A DNA stretch of 63,525 bases from Pseudomonadota bacterium. GTDB lineage: Bacteria > Pseudomonadota > Gammaproteobacteria > Burkholderiales > Sulfuricellaceae. A model generated the notes under the pieces. That model ran no database searches and was not told where the DNA came from. It worked only from the letters and a program-made list of their open reading frames with translations. Position numbers and translations under genes: made by a program. This document shows, piece after piece, positions 54,313 through 63,401 of this stretch. Position 1 is the stretch's first letter. Each line of letters opens with the position of its first letter. The stretch is taken from contig JAJYXP010000033.1 of the NCBI GenBank assembly GCA_021801705.1, forward strand, positions 1-63,525, in the 5' to 3' direction.

Positions 54313-55509
54313 TTATCCGGCGGCTTTTGCTACCGCCTGCGGAATGCGCTCGATCAGCCGGGGATCGAACGGCGTGGGCAGAATATAGTCCCGGCCGAAG
54401 GACATTTTCTTGCCGTTATAGGCCTTGACCACCTCTTCCGGCACCGGCTCGCGCGCCAGCTCGGCCAGCGCTTTCACCGCGGCGATCAGCATTTTTTCGG
54501 TGATCTGCCTGGCGCGTGCATCCAGCGCGCCGCGAAAAATGAAAGGAAAGCCAAGCACGTTGTTAACCTGGTTGGGGTAATCCGAACGGCCGGTGGCCAT
54601 GATCAGATCGTCGCGCGCCGCATGGGCATCCCTGGGCAAAATCTCAGGGTCGGGATTGGCCATGGCAAACACGATCGGTTTGGCAGCCATGCTTTTTATC
54701 ATCTCCTGCGTCACCAGGTTGGGGCCGGAAACGCCGATAAAGACGTCCGCGCCGGCCATCGCTTCGCTCAGCGTGCGCAACGGGGTGTTCTTGGCGAATT
54801 CCTGCTTGTAAACGTTGAGGTCGGTGCGCCCGGCATGGATCACGCCCTTGCTGTCCACCAGCGTCATGTTCTCCTTCTTCGCCCCCATCGCGATCAGGAG
54901 GCGCATTCCGGCAAGACCGGCGGCACCGGCACCCAGACATACCAGTTTCACGTCTTCCAGTTTCTTGCCCTGGATTTCCAGTGCGTTGAGCAGGCCGGCG
55001 CAAATAATCACCGCGGTGCCATGCTGGTCATCGTGAAAAACCGGAATATCCAGGCGCTCCTTGAGCGCCTTCTCGATCACGAAGCAATGGGGCGCGGCGA
55101 TATCTTCCAGGTTGATGCCGCCGAAGGTCGGAGATATGTTGACCACGGTTTCGATGAAGGATTCGACGCTGGGCGCATTGACCTCGATATCGAAAACGTC
55201 GATCCCGGCAAAGCGCTTGAAAAGGATCCCCTTTCCTTCCATCACCGGCTTGCTCGCCAGCGGCCCCAGGTTACCCAGACCGAGAATGGCGGTGCCGTCG
55301 CTGATCACCGCGACCAGATTGCCTTTGTTGGTGTAGCGATAGGCATTTTCCGGATTCTTGCCGATTTCGCGCACCGGCTCGGCAACACCAGGCGTATAAG
55401 CAAGGGCAAGGTCCTGTGCAGTGGCACAGGGCTTGGAAGATTCGACTGAAATCTTTCCCGGTTTGGGAAACTCGTGATAATCAAGCGCCTGCTGTTTGAG
55501 AGTAGTCAT
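54313..55509 (-). CDS. maeB: Malic enzyme, short form without phosphotransacetylase domain
   Basis: A 398-residue NAD(P)-malic enzyme that makes pyruvate from malate. Seen are LALAYTPGVAEPV, the catalytic Lys region in RYTNKGNLVAVISDGTAILGLGN, FHDDQHGTAVIICAGL and the cofactor motif LGAGAAGLAGMRLLI. Proteobacterial MaeB is usually ~760 residues with a C-terminal Pta-like domain; here the protein ends after the malic part (FDPRLIERIPQAVAKAAG). It begins the malic enzyme-sdhCDAB operon. The SD-like AGGA lies in the repeat upstream. Confidence 0.9.
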   Translation of the reverse strand: MTTLKQQALDYHEFPKPGKISVESSKPCATAQDLALAYTPGVAEPVREIGKNPENAYRYTNKGNLVAVISDGTAILGLGNLGPLASKPVMEGKGILFKRFAGIDVFDIEVNAPSVESFIETVVNISPTFGGINLEDIAAPHCFVIEKALKERLDIPVFHDDQHGTAVIICAGLLNALEIQGKKLEDVKLVCLGAGAAGLAGMRLLIAMGAKKENMTLVDSKGVIHAGRTDLNVYKQEFAKNTPLRTLSEAMAGADVFIGVSGPNLVTQEMIKSMAAKPIVFAMANPDPEILPRDAHAARDDLIMATGRSDYPNQVNNVLGFPFIFRGALDARARQITEKMLIAAVKALAELAREPVPEEVVKAYNGKKMSFGRDYILPTPFDPRLIERIPQAVAKAAG

Positions 55510-55510
55510 G

Positions 55511-55612
55511 TTTTTAGTCCTGAGTTCAAAGTCCTGGGTGCTGAGTCCTGGGTGCTGAGCCCTGAGTGTGTTTACTCAGGACTCAGCACTGTTTTTTTAA
55601 CTCAGCACTAAT
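55511..55612. repeat. ACTCAGGACT-type repeat cluster upstream of the malic enzyme
   Basis: About 100 bases of CTGAGT/CTGGGT units (GTCCTGAGTTCAAAGTCCTGGGTGCTGAGTCC...) followed by the reverse GACTCAGGACTCAGCACTG and another ACTCAGCACT. It fills the whole gap between the GntR stop and the malic enzyme start, so any promoter or terminator for the TCA operon must lie within it or inside the GntR gene. Confidence 0.65.
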
Positions 55613-56346
55613 TAGCCCAGTTCGTTCAGATAGCAATGATGCTTGGTATTGCAGCGGCTGACACGCCATTCCACCGGTTGATCGCCATAGGTATAAGCCA
55701 CCCGGTCGATATCCAGCAGCGGCGTTCCCGGAGGAATTCCAAGCGGCCCTGCCGTGGCCTCATCCGCAGCAATAGACTGTATCCGCTCCTCGGCACGGAT
55801 GATCCGTGTGCTATAGCGGGCTTCGTAAAGGCTGTAGAGTGTGCCCTGAAATTCATTGATCAGGGCCTCGCTCAAGCCCTTGAACAAACCTGCCGGCAAA
55901 CAGATGTCGTCGAGGATCACGGGCTCACCGGAGAATCTGAGCAGGCGTCTTACCATCATGACAGGCGCTCCGCGCTTGATGCCGAGACGGTCTGCGGCAG
56001 TGCTGTCGGCCTTGCCGCGTTCGCAGTGCAACACCTCGCTGACCGGAAACTCTTTCTTGCCGCTCAATTCGACAATGCGCAGAAAACGGTATTGGGTATG
56101 CTCTTCGGTATGGGTGGCAACGAATGTTCCCTTCCCCTGGCGCCGCACCAGAATATTTTCCGCCGCGAGTTCATCGATGGCTTTGCGCACCGTGCCCTGA
56201 CTGACCTTGAACCGGTTCGCCAATTCCAACTCGCTGGGAATCACCTCGCCCGGCCGCCATTCGCCCGCCACCAGGCTTTGTGTGATCAGTATCTTGATCT
56301 GCTCGTAGAGCGGTCTGAAAGTAGGTGTCGAATGCGATTTAGTCAT
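55612..56346 (-). CDS. GntR-family (HutC type) regulator of propionate genes
   Basis: A ~244-residue regulator. The N-terminal winged helix reads LYEQIKILITQSLVAGEWRPGEVIPSELELANRFKVSQGTVRKAIDELAAENILVRRQGKGTFVA; the C-terminal UTRA ligand domain includes LIPPGTPLL-like IPPGTPLLDIDRVAY. ATG 56346 is chosen for AAGGGGA upstream; 56370 is the earliest. Divergent from prpBCD and separated by an AT-rich region with dyads, it probably controls that operon in response to a methylcitrate or propionyl intermediate. Name by position only. Confidence 0.87.
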   Translation of the reverse strand: MTKSHSTPTFRPLYEQIKILITQSLVAGEWRPGEVIPSELELANRFKVSQGTVRKAIDELAAENILVRRQGKGTFVATHTEEHTQYRFLRIVELSGKKEFPVSEVLHCERGKADSTAADRLGIKRGAPVMMVRRLLRFSGEPVILDDICLPAGLFKGLSEALINEFQGTLYSLYEARYSTRIIRAEERIQSIAADEATAGPLGIPPGTPLLDIDRVAYTYGDQPVEWRVSRCNTKHHCYLNELG

Positions 56347-56398
56347 GGAATCCCCTTCACTGCCAACCATAGCATGATTGCCATAATTTAGTCCACTG

Positions 56399-56460
56399 TC
56401 TTATATAAGATATATAACATAAGCTAAATTATTGACATATAGCTTATTCGATTACATTAT
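56399..56460 (+). promoter_or_regulatory. Divergent prpB/GntR control region
   Basis: A prpB promoter: TTGACA (56432-56437), 17 bases, CATTAT (56455-56460). Two dyads overlap it: TCTTATATAAGA (56399-56410, perfect) and ATAAGCTA (56419-56426) facing TAGCTTAT (56440-56447). The latter flanks the -35 box, so a GntR dimer bound there would block RNA polymerase. No sigma-54 motif is apparent, unlike prp operons controlled by PrpR. Confidence 0.6.
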
Positions 56461-56521
56461 ACATATTCTTCGGGTTAATTTGCCTTGCAAAACAACAAAG
56501 GCTGTCACAAAAGGGGTTGCC

Positions 56522-57412
56522 ATGACCAATGTCTCATCTGCCGGGGTGCGCTTCCGCGCCGCTGTCGCTGCCGAGAAACCGCTGCAGGTGATGGGCGCGA
56601 TCAATGCCTACCATGCCAAGCTGGCTGAGCATACGGGCTACAAGGCCCTCTACATCTCGGGCGGCGGCGTTGCCGCCGGCTCGCTGGGCCTGCCCGACCT
56701 CGGCATTTCCACCCTGGACGACGTGCTCACCGATGTGCGCCGCATCACCGATGCCACCAGCCTGCCGGTACTGGTGGATATCGACACCGGTTTTGGCGGC
56801 GCATTCAATATTGCCCGCACGGTAAAATCCATGATCAAATTCGGCGCAGGCGCGGTGCATATCGAGGATCAGGTACAGGCCAAGCGCTGCGGACATCGCC
56901 CCGGCAAGGCGATCGTTTCCCTGTCCGAAATGGTGGACCGCGTAAAGGCTGCGGTGGATGCCAGGACCGATTCCGGGTTCGTCATCATGGCCCGCACCGA
57001 CGCCCTGGCGGTGGAAGGGCTGGAGTCCGCCATCGAGCGCGCCTGCGCCTGCGTCGAGGCGGGTGCGGACATGATTTTCCCCGAGGCGATGACCGAGCTG
57101 TCCATGTACAAAACATTCTCGGAAGCTGTAAAGGTGCCGGTACTGGCCAACATCACCGAGTTTGGCTCAACCCCCCTCTACACCGTGGACGAGCTGCGCG
57201 AGGCCGGTGCCAGCCTGGTGCTCTACCCGCTGTCCGCCTTCCGCGCCATGAATCAGGCGGCATTGACCGTTTATGAAACGATCCGCCGCGACGGCACGCA
57301 GAAGAATGTACTCGACCTGATGCAGACACGCATGGACCTCTACGATCACCTCGGCTACCATGCATTTGAGCAAAAACTGGATCAATTATTTGCCCAGGAG
57401 AAGAAAGCATGA
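56522..57412 (+). CDS. prpB: 2-methylisocitrate lyase
   Basis: A 296-residue isocitrate-lyase-type enzyme that cleaves 2-methylisocitrate to pyruvate and succinate. Catalytic motif [28 protein letters not shown] and [14 protein letters not shown] are visible. ATG 56522 has AAAGGGG upstream; the 30-codon extension to 56432 would start inside the promoter. It overlaps prpC by 4 bases (ATGA). Confidence 0.95.
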   Translation: MTNVSSAGVRFRAAVAAEKPLQVMGAINAYHAKLAEHTGYKALYISGGGVAAGSLGLPDLGISTLDDVLTDVRRITDATSLPVLVDIDTGFGGAFNIARTVKSMIKFGAGAVHIEDQVQAKRCGHRPGKAIVSLSEMVDRVKAAVDARTDSGFVIMARTDALAVEGLESAIERACACVEAGADMIFPEAMTELSMYKTFSEAVKVPVLANITEFGSTPLYTVDELREAGASLVLYPLSAFRAMNQAALTVYETIRRDGTQKNVLDLMQTRMDLYDHLGYHAFEQKLDQLFAQEKKA

Positions 57413-58560
57413 CTGAAGCGGATAATGCGCCAAAAAAGAAAAAATCGGTCGCGCTTTCCGGCGTCAACGCCGGCACTACGGCGGTGTGCACTGTCGGCCA
57501 TAGCGGCAACGACCTGCACTACCGCGGCTACGACATCCTGGAACTGGCGGAAAAATCCACTTTCGAGGAGGTGGCATACCTGCTGGTCCACGGCGCGCTG
57601 CCCACCCAGCCCGAACTGGACGAATACAGAAAAAAACTCAAAGGCCTGCGCGGCCTGCCGCCACAATTGCAAACGGTGCTCGAACAGATCCCCTCCTCGG
57701 CGCATCCGATGGACGTGATGCGTACCGGCTGCTCAATGCTGGGCGCCCTGCTGACAGAGAATCCCGACCGCAACGCGCAGGGCGCGCGGGACATCGCAGA
57801 CCGGCTGGTCGCCTCGTTCGGCTCGATGCTGCTGTACTGGTATCACTATAGCCACAACGGCAAGCGCATCGCGGTGGATACCAGCGACGACAGCGTGGCC
57901 GGGCATTTTCTCCACCTGCTGCATGGCAAGGCGCCCTCCGAACTCCACCGCAAGTCGCTGGACACCTCGCTGATCCTCTACGCCGAGCATGAATTCAACG
58001 CCTCGACCTTCGCCGCCCGCGTCATCGCGGGCACCCTGTCGGACATCCACTCCTGCATCACCGGGGCGATAGGCGCGCTCAGAGGCCCAAAACACGGCGG
58101 CGCCAACGAAGCGGCGATGGAGATCATCCAGCGCTACCGCTGCCCGGACGAGGCTGAATCCGACATCCGCCAACGCGTTGCGCGCAAGGAAATCATCATC
58201 GGCTTCGGCCACCCTGTCTATACCATCGGCGATCCGCGCAACGTTGCGATCAAGGCCGTATCGCGCCGCCTGTGCGAGGACGGCGGCAACATGACCTTGT
58301 TCGACATTTCCGACCGCATCGAATCGGTCATGTGGGAAACCAAGAGAATGTTTCCCAACCTCGACTGGTATTCCGCCTCCAGCTACCACATGATGGGTGT
58401 GCCGACCGGGATGTTCACCCCCCTGTTCGTGATTTCACGCACCACCGGCTGGGCGGCACATGTGATTGAGCAACGCATCGACAACAAGATCATCAGGCCG
58501 AATGCCGAATATGTCGGGCCGGAGGATCGGCCCTACGTGCCCATCGAGGAAAGAGCTTAA
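57409..58560 (+). CDS. prpC: 2-methylcitrate synthase
   Basis: A 383-residue citrate-synthase-fold enzyme that joins propionyl-CoA and oxaloacetate. [25 protein letters not shown] is PrpC-like; catalytic His in [17 protein letters not shown] and [14 protein letters not shown]. Shorter than GltA at 49-50 kb (430). Starts coupled to prpB. Confidence 0.95.
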   Translation: MTEADNAPKKKKSVALSGVNAGTTAVCTVGHSGNDLHYRGYDILELAEKSTFEEVAYLLVHGALPTQPELDEYRKKLKGLRGLPPQLQTVLEQIPSSAHPMDVMRTGCSMLGALLTENPDRNAQGARDIADRLVASFGSMLLYWYHYSHNGKRIAVDTSDDSVAGHFLHLLHGKAPSELHRKSLDTSLILYAEHEFNASTFAARVIAGTLSDIHSCITGAIGALRGPKHGGANEAAMEIIQRYRCPDEAESDIRQRVARKEIIIGFGHPVYTIGDPRNVAIKAVSRRLCEDGGNMTLFDISDRIESVMWETKRMFPNLDWYSASSYHMMGVPTGMFTPLFVISRTTGWAAHVIEQRIDNKIIRPNAEYVGPEDRPYVPIEERA

Positions 58561-58566
58561 ATTCGT

Positions 58567-58648
58567 AACCACGAATGAACACGAATAAGGCACGAATATT
58601 CACGAATCATTCGTGGCAATTCGTGATCATTCGTGTGAATTCGTGGTT
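58567..58648. repeat. Long hairpin of CACGAAT units between prpC and prpD
   Basis: AACCACGAATGAACACGAAT (58567-58586) faces ATTCGTGTGAATTCGTGGTT (58629-58648), pairing at 18 of 20 positions. The sequence between continues with CACGAAT and ATTCGTG units, four of each in all. It is an intra-operon structure that may tune prpD expression or mark a dispersed repeat. Confidence 0.7.
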
Positions 58649-58683
58649 AATCTGGTTTTCGTAAATTCATTAAGGAAATTTCC

Positions 58684-60144
58684 ATGTCATCCCACATCTC
58701 CAACGTCCGCCCCGATCCTGATCAGGTGCTGGTGGATATCGCCGACTACGTCTGCGATTATGAAATCAAATCCGCCGAGGCCTACGACACCGCCCGCTAC
58801 TGCCTGATGGACACCCTGGGCTGCGGCCTGGAGGCGCTGTCCTATCCCGCCTGCACCAAGCTGATGGGGCCGATCGTGCCCGGCACGGTGGTGCCAAACG
58901 GCGCCAGGGTTCCCGGCACGCAATTCCAGCTCGACCCGGTAAAGGCCGCTTTCGACATCGGCGCACTGGTGCGCTGGCTGGATTTCAACGACACCTGGCT
59001 TGCCGCCGAATGGGGCCATCCCTCCGACAACCTGGGTGGCATCCTCGCCACGGCCGACTGGCTGTCGCGCACCCGCGTGTCCCAGGGCAAGTCGCCGCTG
59101 ACGATGAAGGACGTGTTGACGGCGATGATCAAGGCGCACGAAATCCAGGGCGTGCTGGCGCTGGAAAACAGCTTCAACCGCGTCGGTCTGGATCACGTGA
59201 TTCTGGTAAAAGTGGCCTCAACCGCGGTGGTGACCAAACTGCTCGGCGGCACCCGCGAGGAAATCATCAATGCCGTTTCCCATGCCTGGATTGATGGCCA
59301 GAGCCTGCGCACTTACCGCCATGCGCCCAACACCGGCCCGCGCAAATCCTGGGCGGCGGGCGACGCCACGAGCCGCGCCGTACGCCTGGCGCTGATGGCC
59401 TTGAAGGGCGAAATGGGTTATCCCTCCGCACTCACCGCCAAGACCTGGGGCTTCTACGACGTTTCCTTCAAGGGCCAGCCATTCAAATTCCAGCGTCCTT
59501 ACGGTTCCTACGTCATGGAGCAGATCCTGTTCAAGATTTCCTTCCCTGCCGAGTTTCACTCCCAGACCGCGGTGGAGTGCGCCATTCAGCACCATGCGCA
59601 GGCGGCCGGCAGGCTGGACACGCTGGAAAAGATCGCGCAGATCGACAAGATCGTCATTAGCACGCACGAATCGGCGCTCCGCATCATCGACAAGAAAGGG
59701 CCGCTGCACAATCCCGCCGACCGCGACCACTGCATCCAGTACATGGCCGCCATCGGCCTGCTGAAAGGCAATCTCACCGCCGCCGATTATGAGGACGATG
59801 CCGCCGCGGACCCGCGCATCGACGCCCTGCGCGATAAAATGGAGTGCGTTGAAAATGCGCAATACACCAGGGACTACCTCGATCCGGAGAAGCGTTCGAT
59901 CGCCAACGCAGTGCAAATTTTCTTCAAAGACGGCACGAAATCCGAAAACATCGCGGTTGAATACCCCATTGGCCATCGGCGCCGCCGTGCCGAGGGAATC
60001 CCGGAATTAATCAAAAAATTCAAGGTTAATCTGGCACGGAGATTCCCGGCCAAGCAGTCCCAGACTGTTCTGGCCTTGTGCCTGAATCAGCAGGGATTGG
60101 AAGCCACGCCGGTGAACGAGTTCGTCGACATGTTGGTGATTTGA
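58684..60144 (+). CDS. prpD: 2-methylcitrate dehydratase
   Basis: A 486-residue PrpD-family enzyme that dehydrates 2-methylcitrate to cis-aconitate derivative for later hydration. It starts [23 protein letters not shown] and has [33 protein letters not shown], the conserved W-L-D-F-N-D-x-W motif, and [24 protein letters not shown]. No acnD or prpF is next to it, so the hydration step should use an aconitase encoded elsewhere. Confidence 0.95.
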   Translation: MSSHISNVRPDPDQVLVDIADYVCDYEIKSAEAYDTARYCLMDTLGCGLEALSYPACTKLMGPIVPGTVVPNGARVPGTQFQLDPVKAAFDIGALVRWLDFNDTWLAAEWGHPSDNLGGILATADWLSRTRVSQGKSPLTMKDVLTAMIKAHEIQGVLALENSFNRVGLDHVILVKVASTAVVTKLLGGTREEIINAVSHAWIDGQSLRTYRHAPNTGPRKSWAAGDATSRAVRLALMALKGEMGYPSALTAKTWGFYDVSFKGQPFKFQRPYGSYVMEQILFKISFPAEFHSQTAVECAIQHHAQAAGRLDTLEKIAQIDKIVISTHESALRIIDKKGPLHNPADRDHCIQYMAAIGLLKGNLTAADYEDDAAADPRIDALRDKMECVENAQYTRDYLDPEKRSIANAVQIFFKDGTKSENIAVEYPIGHRRRRAEGIPELIKKFKVNLARRFPAKQSQTVLALCLNQQGLEATPVNEFVDMLVI

Positions 60145-60163
60145 TTTAACCGTCGCTGGAATA

Positions 60164-60700
60164 CTATTCTTTCCCGTATTCCAGCGGCCACCTGGCCGTC
60201 AGGTAATCGAGGATATCCCGGTCGAAATCCTTCGACCAGCAAGTCCAGACGACATCACTTTTGTCGAGCTTGTTCAGTTTCCTGCCCTTGATGTTGACGC
60301 CCAGCACCGGCAGATCCTGATGGCGATAGGCTTCAACCTCCCCCTCGCTCCCTTCGTCGCCGTCGAAAAACAGCCATTCGGCGCCGAATTCGCCCTGTAG
60401 CCGCTCCAGTTCGTGGCACATGTCTTCTTCGACTGGAAGAGCCGGATCTATCCGTTTCGGCTTTCCGGAGGAATAGTCGAATTTCCACCCACCGTACAGA
60501 TCGGACCCTTCGGTCGCAAAAAAGGATGTCGTCCGGGGCGAGAAGAAATTTTCCAGCTTGAAAAAGGCCGGGGGGTAATCCCCATCGCTATGTCCGATCC
60601 ACCACCCATACACATCCTTGCCCGCTTCGATGTAGACAACGGCGCACATCAACCCCGCGCCCCTGGGCGTGAAAGCGAAAAAAGTTTGGGGGATTTTCAT
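60164..60700 (-). CDS. Hypothetical protein
   Basis: A 178-residue soluble protein starting MKIPQTFFAFTPRGAGLMCAVVYIEAG, rich in aromatic residues (WWIGHSDGDYPPAFFKLENFF, YGGWKFDYSSGK). I do not recognise a family; there is no signal peptide or membrane segment. ATG 60700 lies 12 bases after the upstream THUMP gene stop, suggesting co-transcription. The frame is open to 60775 but overlaps that gene. Confidence 0.6.
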   Translation of the reverse strand: MKIPQTFFAFTPRGAGLMCAVVYIEAGKDVYGWWIGHSDGDYPPAFFKLENFFSPRTTSFFATEGSDLYGGWKFDYSSGKPKRIDPALPVEEDMCHELERLQGEFGAEWLFFDGDEGSEGEVEAYRHQDLPVLGVNIKGRKLNKLDKSDVVWTCWSKDFDRDILDYLTARWPLEYGKE

Positions 60701-60711
60701 TACGGCCAGTC

Positions 60712-61254
60712 CTATCTGGTTTGCACAAAAGGATAACGCTGCCGCAGATCGCGGGTCAGCAGGGCTACGCCACATTCGTGGCCGACGGTCTCGGCAGCGA
60801 CGATGTAATCGGCATCCTCGAAAGAAGTCCTCAATTGCCGGCCCTCCCTCTCAGCCAAGGCAAGGATGTGATCGGCGACGCTGCGCTCCACGTCGGGGCT
60901 CATCACCTGCCCGATGAGTCCTCGTCTTTCCAGGCGCACATAAAACGTCCCGCCTGAAATGCGGCTGACAAAAGGGGTGACAGCCTCCTTCATCTGCTCC
61001 GCAAGGGTTTCCGGCGTGAAGTGGAAAATTTGTTCTATGGGAATCACCCGCCCCAGATCCTCCACCCAGGGTGCGCCTTCCTCTTCGGCCTGCCGGATTG
61101 CCTCGAGGAAATTCGTGACATCCTCCACATAACCCACGCACACATCCTTGAACTGGGTCATATGAAATCCCCCCATCGACCCAAGCTCGTGCAGCAGGCG
61201 ATGTTCGCGGCCCGGGCCCGGCAAGCTAGTCACAACCATGTTCCAGTTCATCAA
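60712..61254 (-). CDS. THUMP-domain protein
   Basis: A 180-residue protein beginning MMNWNMVVTSLPGPGREHRLLHEL. Its middle and end match a THUMP RNA-binding fold: FTPETLAEQMKEAVTPFVSRISGGTFYVRLERRG, SPDVERSVADHILALA, LRTSFEDADYIVAAETVG and CGVALLTRDLRQRYPFV. THUMP domains bind tRNA in modification enzymes; no catalytic domain is attached. It may be an accessory of an rRNA or tRNA modification; the partner is not visible. Confidence 0.75.
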   Translation of the reverse strand: MMNWNMVVTSLPGPGREHRLLHELGSMGGFHMTQFKDVCVGYVEDVTNFLEAIRQAEEEGAPWVEDLGRVIPIEQIFHFTPETLAEQMKEAVTPFVSRISGGTFYVRLERRGLIGQVMSPDVERSVADHILALAEREGRQLRTSFEDADYIVAAETVGHECGVALLTRDLRQRYPFVQTR

Positions 61255-61397
61255 TCAGTATCTCCCGTCCCGAGCCCGCTACCTATCCCACTCCTTCGCC
61301 TATAATCCCAGTATAGGCAAGCCGAATTAAAATGTTCCCGAACTCGGCCCCTCGGCTAGACAGGCCGCCTTTCGAAGAGGGGTTCCCAGGAGTTGAC

Positions 61398-61910
61398 ATG
61401 AAGGCACTGATAATCAGCGCAGACAATTTCGAGGATTCCGAGCTATTGTTTCCTTACTACCGTCTGAAAGAGGAAGGTTTTGAGGTGGACATCGCATCCA
61501 TTGCCAGGGGCAAAATAAATGGCAAGCACGGGTACGAAGTTGTTGTGAACAGGGCGCTGCGGGATGTCGACCCAAATGAATATGACGCGCTCATCCTCCC
61601 CGGCGGCAAGGCGCCCGCGGCACTTCGCAAGGAGCGGGCCGCTGTCGAGATTGCGAAGGATTTCTTCCGCAGGAACAAGCCGGTCGCCGCCATTTGCCAT
61701 GGGCCGCAAATATTGATCACGGCGGGCGTCCTGACAGGGCGGCGTGCCACCTGCTACCGTTCCGTCGCCGAGGAACTGAAGGAATCAGGCGCCTTTTATG
61801 AAGATAGTGAGGTGGTGGTGGACGGCAACCTTGTCACGTCCCGGCAGCCCTCCGACCTGCCCGCCTTCATGCGCGAGATTGTCAGTCTGCTGCGAAAGGC
61901 GTCACAGTGA
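61398..61910 (+). CDS. DJ-1/PfpI family protein
   Basis: A 170-residue protein with the nucleophile elbow AAICHGPQILITAGVL (Cys followed by His) and LILPGGKAPAALRKE. The start MKALIISADNFEDSELL has AGGAG upstream. These proteins are peptidase-, glyoxalase- or chaperone-like (PfpI, YhbO). Residues E19-like in DSELLFPYYRLKEEG are as in PfpI/YhbO. A stress role is likely but not shown by the sequence. Confidence 0.9.
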   Translation: MKALIISADNFEDSELLFPYYRLKEEGFEVDIASIARGKINGKHGYEVVVNRALRDVDPNEYDALILPGGKAPAALRKERAAVEIAKDFFRRNKPVAAICHGPQILITAGVLTGRRATCYRSVAEELKESGAFYEDSEVVVDGNLVTSRQPSDLPAFMREIVSLLRKASQ

Positions 61911-61968
61911 AGAATTCATCGCATTTCCGGTATCTCGGCAGGCTCCTGGCAACAAAGGTGCAAACAGC

Positions 61969-62865
61969 ATGAAAAAAATACGGCTTGCCATCATCGGCCT
62001 GGGGAAACTGGGGCGCAAATGCGCCGAGGGCATATTTGCCGACCAGGCCACGGTACTGGCAGGTATTGTGCGGCGCACCGGCAGCCCCCCCGCTCCCTGG
62101 CTGAAAGTACCTGCCGTTACCCATATCAGCGAGCTGAAGGAAGTGGATGCCGCGCTCATCTGCATTCCCCCCGATGCGGTAATGGGAATTGCCAAAGACC
62201 TACTGCAAAGCCGCATCCCCGTGGTGGAATGCGCACGTCTCCACGGCGAAGCCTTTCTCCGACACAAGTCGGAAATACATCGGGTCGCGCTTCTTCACAG
62301 AGTGCCGGCTGTCGTTGGCGCGGGATGTGATCCGGGCGCCCTCTCCCTGTTCCGCAGCTATTTCGCGTTGCTGGCCCCCCACGGGCATACGGAAACCAGC
62401 CTGCATACCGGGACTAGCCTGCACCATACGCTGGCAGCGGCGGGCATCAAGGGGGTCAGAAAAGCGCTGGCGACAGAGCTCAAGTCCACGGGAGGAACAA
62501 TCCAACGCTACGTTTATGTTGAACTGGAGCCATCGGCAGATGCGGCCGAAGTGGAGTACGCCATCGTCAATGACCCCCTCTTCCTCGATGAACAAACTTT
62601 GGTTTTTCCAGTACCCAGCATCGCCGCGCTGGAAGAAACAAACCGTGGCGTGTTGCTGGAGCGCCGCACCTCACCGGGAGAACCCGGCCATTCCTCTTTT
62701 TTGCTGGAAGCGCGCTTCGACGAGGCGGGGCTTGCTGCGCGGATGATGCTTGCCGCGGCGCGGTCATTACCGGCTTTACAAGCAGGAGCCCATTCCCCGC
62801 TCGACCTGCCGCCGGGTGCGTTGTGGGGGGAGCAGCGTCCTGCCGCGGAAAAGGAGTGGCTGTAA
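61969..62865 (+). CDS. Gfo/Idh-type dehydrogenase, diaminopimelate dehydrogenase-like
   Basis: A 298-residue NAD(P)-binding protein: KIRLAIIGLGKLGRKCAEGIF at the start, then DAALICIPPDAVMGIAKDLL and VVGAGCDPGALSLFRSYFA. The G-x-D-P-G motif and general plan resemble meso-diaminopimelate dehydrogenase, but key DapDH residues cannot be checked by eye. It starts at 61969; the earlier ATG 61798 would overlap the DJ-1 gene. It is 58 bases after that gene and 35 before the zinc protein. DAP dehydrogenase or a paralogue acting on another amino acid are both possible. Confidence 0.6.
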   Translation: MKKIRLAIIGLGKLGRKCAEGIFADQATVLAGIVRRTGSPPAPWLKVPAVTHISELKEVDAALICIPPDAVMGIAKDLLQSRIPVVECARLHGEAFLRHKSEIHRVALLHRVPAVVGAGCDPGALSLFRSYFALLAPHGHTETSLHTGTSLHHTLAAAGIKGVRKALATELKSTGGTIQRYVYVELEPSADAAEVEYAIVNDPLFLDEQTLVFPVPSIAALEETNRGVLLERRTSPGEPGHSSFLLEARFDEAGLAARMMLAAARSLPALQAGAHSPLDLPPGALWGEQRPAAEKEWL

Positions 62866-62900
62866 ATCACCAATTTTTAGTGTCATCAAAGGAGCGCAAA

Positions 62901-63401
62901 ATGAAAACCCGATTCGCAGGTTTCCAACCCATCCGGCCCGACCGTCTGATTTGGGGGCAGGAATATCGGCACGACGCCTATAAATCCAAGCACAAACTGC
63001 CGGAACCCACGGTTTGCCCGCAATGCGGCGCCGTGTTCCACGAGGGGCGCTGGCAATGGCTGCCAAATCCAGCCCAGGCCCACGAAGAGATGTGTCCTGC
63101 CTGTCACCGCATCCATGACGAATTTCCGGCCGGATTTGTGACCGTGGGCGGTTCATTTTTCAAGGAACACCGCGAGGAATTGTTGCATCTGGTAAAGAAT
63201 GAAGAGGCAAGAGCCAAGGCGGAACACCCCCTGGAGCGGATTATCAAGATCGAGGATCAGGATGACGGCATCCTGATCACCACGACCGACATCCATCTTG
63301 CCCGCGGAATCGGCGAAGCACTGCATCACGCTTACAAGGGGGAACTGGAATTTCACTACAACGAGCAGGAGAACCTGCTGCGCGTGGTTTGGGAGCGTTA
63401 G
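62901..63401 (+). CDS. BCAM0308-family zinc-ribbon protein
   Basis: A 166-residue protein with two C-x2-C pairs (VCPQCGAVFHEGRW and MCPACHRIHDEFPAGFV), probably one zinc ribbon. The conserved end reads ITTTDIHLARGIGEALHHAYKG and VVWER. I recognise the pattern of BCAM0308-type proteins, whose function is unknown to me. AAAGGAG precedes the start. The stop is directly followed by the end of an IS element, so the insertion lies at the 3' boundary and may have removed a terminator. Confidence 0.7.
   Translation: MKTRFAGFQPIRPDRLIWGQEYRHDAYKSKHKLPEPTVCPQCGAVFHEGRWQWLPNPAQAHEEMCPACHRIHDEFPAGFVTVGGSFFKEHREELLHLVKNEEARAKAEHPLERIIKIEDQDDGILITTTDIHLARGIGEALHHAYKGELEFHYNEQENLLRVVWER

Noticed and set aside
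56432-56521. Upstream start of prpB at 56432
   Set aside because: That TTG is part of the TTGACA box and the extra 30 residues do not match PrpB; ATG 56522 has a good ribosome site.
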